Shown here: in pieces, positions 15,338 through 16,855 of the stretch
Layout: each line of letters begins with the position of its first letter
Numbering within the stretch: the first letter of the stretch is position 1
Assembly: GCA_964538575.1 (NCBI GenBank)
Contig: CAZIGG010000067.1
Span: forward strand, 1-16,855
Source: UBA2336 sp964538575
GTDB taxonomy: Bacteria > Bacteroidota > Bacteroidia > Cytophagales > Cyclobacteriaceae
Length of the DNA stretch: 16,855 nucleotides
Reading direction: 5' to 3'
Program-made: the position numbers and the translations under genes
Notes under the pieces: generated by a model
Seen by the model: only the letters and a program-made list of their open reading frames with translations
The model's database searches: none
Told to the model about the DNA's origin: nothing

Positions 15338-15374
15338 TAAAGCGTCTGACACACTTGACCTTACGCCTTAGAAG

Positions 15375-16778
15375 CTAAGCATCCGGCTTTTCGGGCTCCA
15401 GCGCATTTTCCCACTTGCTAACTACAGCCGTGGCAACGCTATTTCCCACCACGTTAGTGGCGCTCCGGCCCATGTCAAGCAAGGGATCAATGCCCAGCAA
15501 CAGGGCGAGGCCCGCTTCGGGAATATTAAAGGTTGCCAGTGTGCCTGCAATCACTACTAAGGAAGCGCGCGGCACACCTGCAATGCCCTTGCTGGTCAGC
15601 ATGAGTACAAGCAGCATGCTGATTTGGGTAACGATGGGTAAATGAATTCCGTACGACTGTGCAATGAACAGCGATGCAAAGGTCATGTACATCATGCTTC
15701 CGTCTAAGTTGAAAGAATACCCCAGCGGAAGCACAAAGCTCACGATCTTATCCTTGCAGCCGAATTTCTGCAGCTCCTCCATGGTTTTTGGAAATGCTGC
15801 TTCGCTGCTGGCTGTACTGAAGGCAAGCAGAATCGGTTCTTTTACGCGTTTGAAAAGATTAATAATCCGTTTACCGATAACCAGGAATCCGGCTACTCCC
15901 AGTAAAACCCAAAGCAGGGCCAGCCCGAAATAGAACTCTCCGATAAAAATCGAATAGGTTTTTAAAATGCCCATGCCCTGCTTGGCAATGATCGCGGCCA
16001 TCGCTCCGAACACGGCTATCGGTGCCAGGTTCATGACGTAGCCGGTAATCTTCAGGATCACATGTGCAGCGGCATCCATAAAATTTATGATGACCTTGCC
16101 CTGTTCACCAATGGATGCAGTAGCTACGCCAAAAAATAATGCAAACACTACAATCTGCAGGATTTCATTTTTAGCCATCGACTCAATCACGCTGCTTGGA
16201 AAAACGTGATATAAAAAATTCTTAAGCGAGAAGCCTATATTGGCAATGCCGGAGGATTCGCCTGTATCGGGCACCGGAAGATGCATGGCAATGCCCGGTT
16301 CGAAAAAGTTCACGAGGATCATTCCGAGCAGTAAGCTCATGAGGGAAGCGCCTACAAACCAGAGCAGTGTTTTTCCGCCAATCCGCCCGACCGCGTTGAT
16401 GTCGCCCAGCTTGGCAACCCCTACAACCAATGTAGTTAAGACAAGAGGCGCAACAATCATTTTGATGAGGCGCAGGAATACATCCGCCAGTACCGAAAAA
16501 GGTTCTGTTTTTTTATCACGCGCCTCCAATACCTCGTTTCGCTGTGTGTTAAGTGTTTTCTTTTCAACTTCCAGCGTATGGATTACAACGCTGTCTGTCG
16601 CTGTGTGCTGTGCGGTTTTAATTTCTTTCAGCCTTACATCAAGTGCTTCAAGCTGTGTGTTTTCTTCGTTAACGTAATTTTTATTCAGGATAAAGCCTGT
16701 GGCGACACCCACAATCAACCCGATAATAATGTATAACGTTAAGCGGCTTTTTTTCTTTGGTTTGATCGAAGGTTCCAT
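15375..16778 (-). CDS. Dicarboxylate/amino acid:cation symporter (SLC1/DAACS family)
   Basis: A 467-residue inner-membrane carrier that brings in glutamate, aspartate or C4-dicarboxylates with Na+ or H+. Landmarks: TM1 (12-31), hairpin 1 with SSEAAFP (324-330), PLGYSFNLDG (351-360), hairpin 2 with SKGIAGVPRAS (396-406), and TM8 with LLDMGRSATNVVGN (433-446). Aligned by eye with GltPh, Asp435 and Arg438 match the residues binding the substrate amino group and side-chain carboxylate, while Asn446 replaces Asp405, a sodium ligand, as in DctA-type NLVGN. A charged, probably coiled-coil segment (about 38-92) separates TM1 and TM2 and is longer than usual. The substrate is therefore uncertain. The ATG at 16778 gives a basic cytoplasmic head (KPKKKSR). 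It is probably monocistronic. Confidence 0.93.
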   Translation of the reverse strand: MEPSIKPKKKSRLTLYIIIGLIVGVATGFILNKNYVNEENTQLEALDVRLKEIKTAQHTATDSVVIHTLEVEKKTLNTQRNEVLEARDKKTEPFSVLADVFLRLIKMIVAPLVLTTLVVGVAKLGDINAVGRIGGKTLLWFVGASLMSLLLGMILVNFFEPGIAMHLPVPDTGESSGIANIGFSLKNFLYHVFPSSVIESMAKNEILQIVVFALFFGVATASIGEQGKVIINFMDAAAHVILKITGYVMNLAPIAVFGAMAAIIAKQGMGILKTYSIFIGEFYFGLALLWVLLGVAGFLVIGKRIINLFKRVKEPILLAFSTASSEAAFPKTMEELQKFGCKDKIVSFVLPLGYSFNLDGSMMYMTFASLFIAQSYGIHLPIVTQISMLLVLMLTSKGIAGVPRASLVVIAGTLATFNIPEAGLALLLGIDPLLDMGRSATNVVGNSVATAVVSKWENALEPEKPDA

Positions 16779-16804
16779 AAGACTGAATAAACGTGATTTC
16801 AGGA

Positions 16805-16823
16805 TGGAAACTGTACGTTTCCA
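16805..16823. promoter_or_regulatory. Inverted repeat upstream of the symporter gene (candidate operator)
   Basis: TGGAAAC (16805-16811) and GTTTCCA (16817-16823) are perfect 7-bp inverted arms with a 5-base spacer TGTAC. The repeat lies 26 bases upstream of the symporter ATG, where a regulator could act on the promoter or leader. A weak -7 candidate (TAACATTG on the - strand) lies just beyond it. Confidence 0.4.
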
Positions 16824-16855
16824 ACCGACAATGTTAATGATTTTATCTTAAACCT

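Noticed and set aside
16240..16677. Open frame of about 145 codons antisense to the symporter
   Set aside because: It shows low-complexity Ser/Thr-rich composition expected from the complement of a membrane protein gene, with no promoter or family signature.

Overview
The window looks like a Bacteroidetes chromosome, most probably a Cytophagales- or Chitinophagales-type member. Three lines of evidence support this. The first gene ends in a type IX secretion (T9SS) type A sorting domain. Several genes are preceded by the Bacteroidetes -7 promoter octamer TAnnTTTG instead of a clear Shine-Dalgarno. The gene versions themselves (an Nfu with an N-terminal domain, a hemerythrin/DUF542 protein, a long CtpA-type S41 peptidase) are typical of the phylum. 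Genus is not resolvable from the sequence alone.

Layout. 1-6869 (+) is the 3' part of a giant secreted subtilisin-like protease. Only the catalytic His and Ser are in view; the Asp and the signal peptide lie before the window. A small lipocalin-like lipoprotein gene follows after 24 bp (6894-7349), and a bidirectional terminator (7368-7399) closes the pair. 7424-9049 (-) is a membrane-anchored CtpA/S41 peptidase, divergent from a hemerythrin/DUF542 protein (9212-9967, +). Next comes an unusual heptad-repeat palindrome (9979-10067) placed just before the TTG start of ruvX (10078-10488, +).

10489-11025 (-) is a secreted protein of unknown function whose stop codon abuts the ruvX stop. Divergent from it, a + strand operon carries def (peptide deformylase), a methionine-type aminotransferase and an omega-amidase (11112-13691). 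The last two form a plausible methionine-salvage transamination pair. On the - strand follow a secreted endonuclease/exonuclease/phosphatase-family protein (13708-14559), a terminator, an Nfu-type Fe-S carrier (14670-15248) and an SLC1-type dicarboxylate/amino acid symporter (15375-16778).

Most of the region is housekeeping or envelope genes, with no CRISPR array, prophage, insertion sequence, rRNA or tRNA visible. I do not see a clear new multi-gene system. The best candidates for a second look are the heptad-repeat palindrome, the mirrored modular architecture of the giant protease, the uncharacterised secreted gene wedged between ruvX and def, the def/aminotransferase/omega-amidase operon, and the mixed substrate-site signature plus coiled-coil loop of the symporter.
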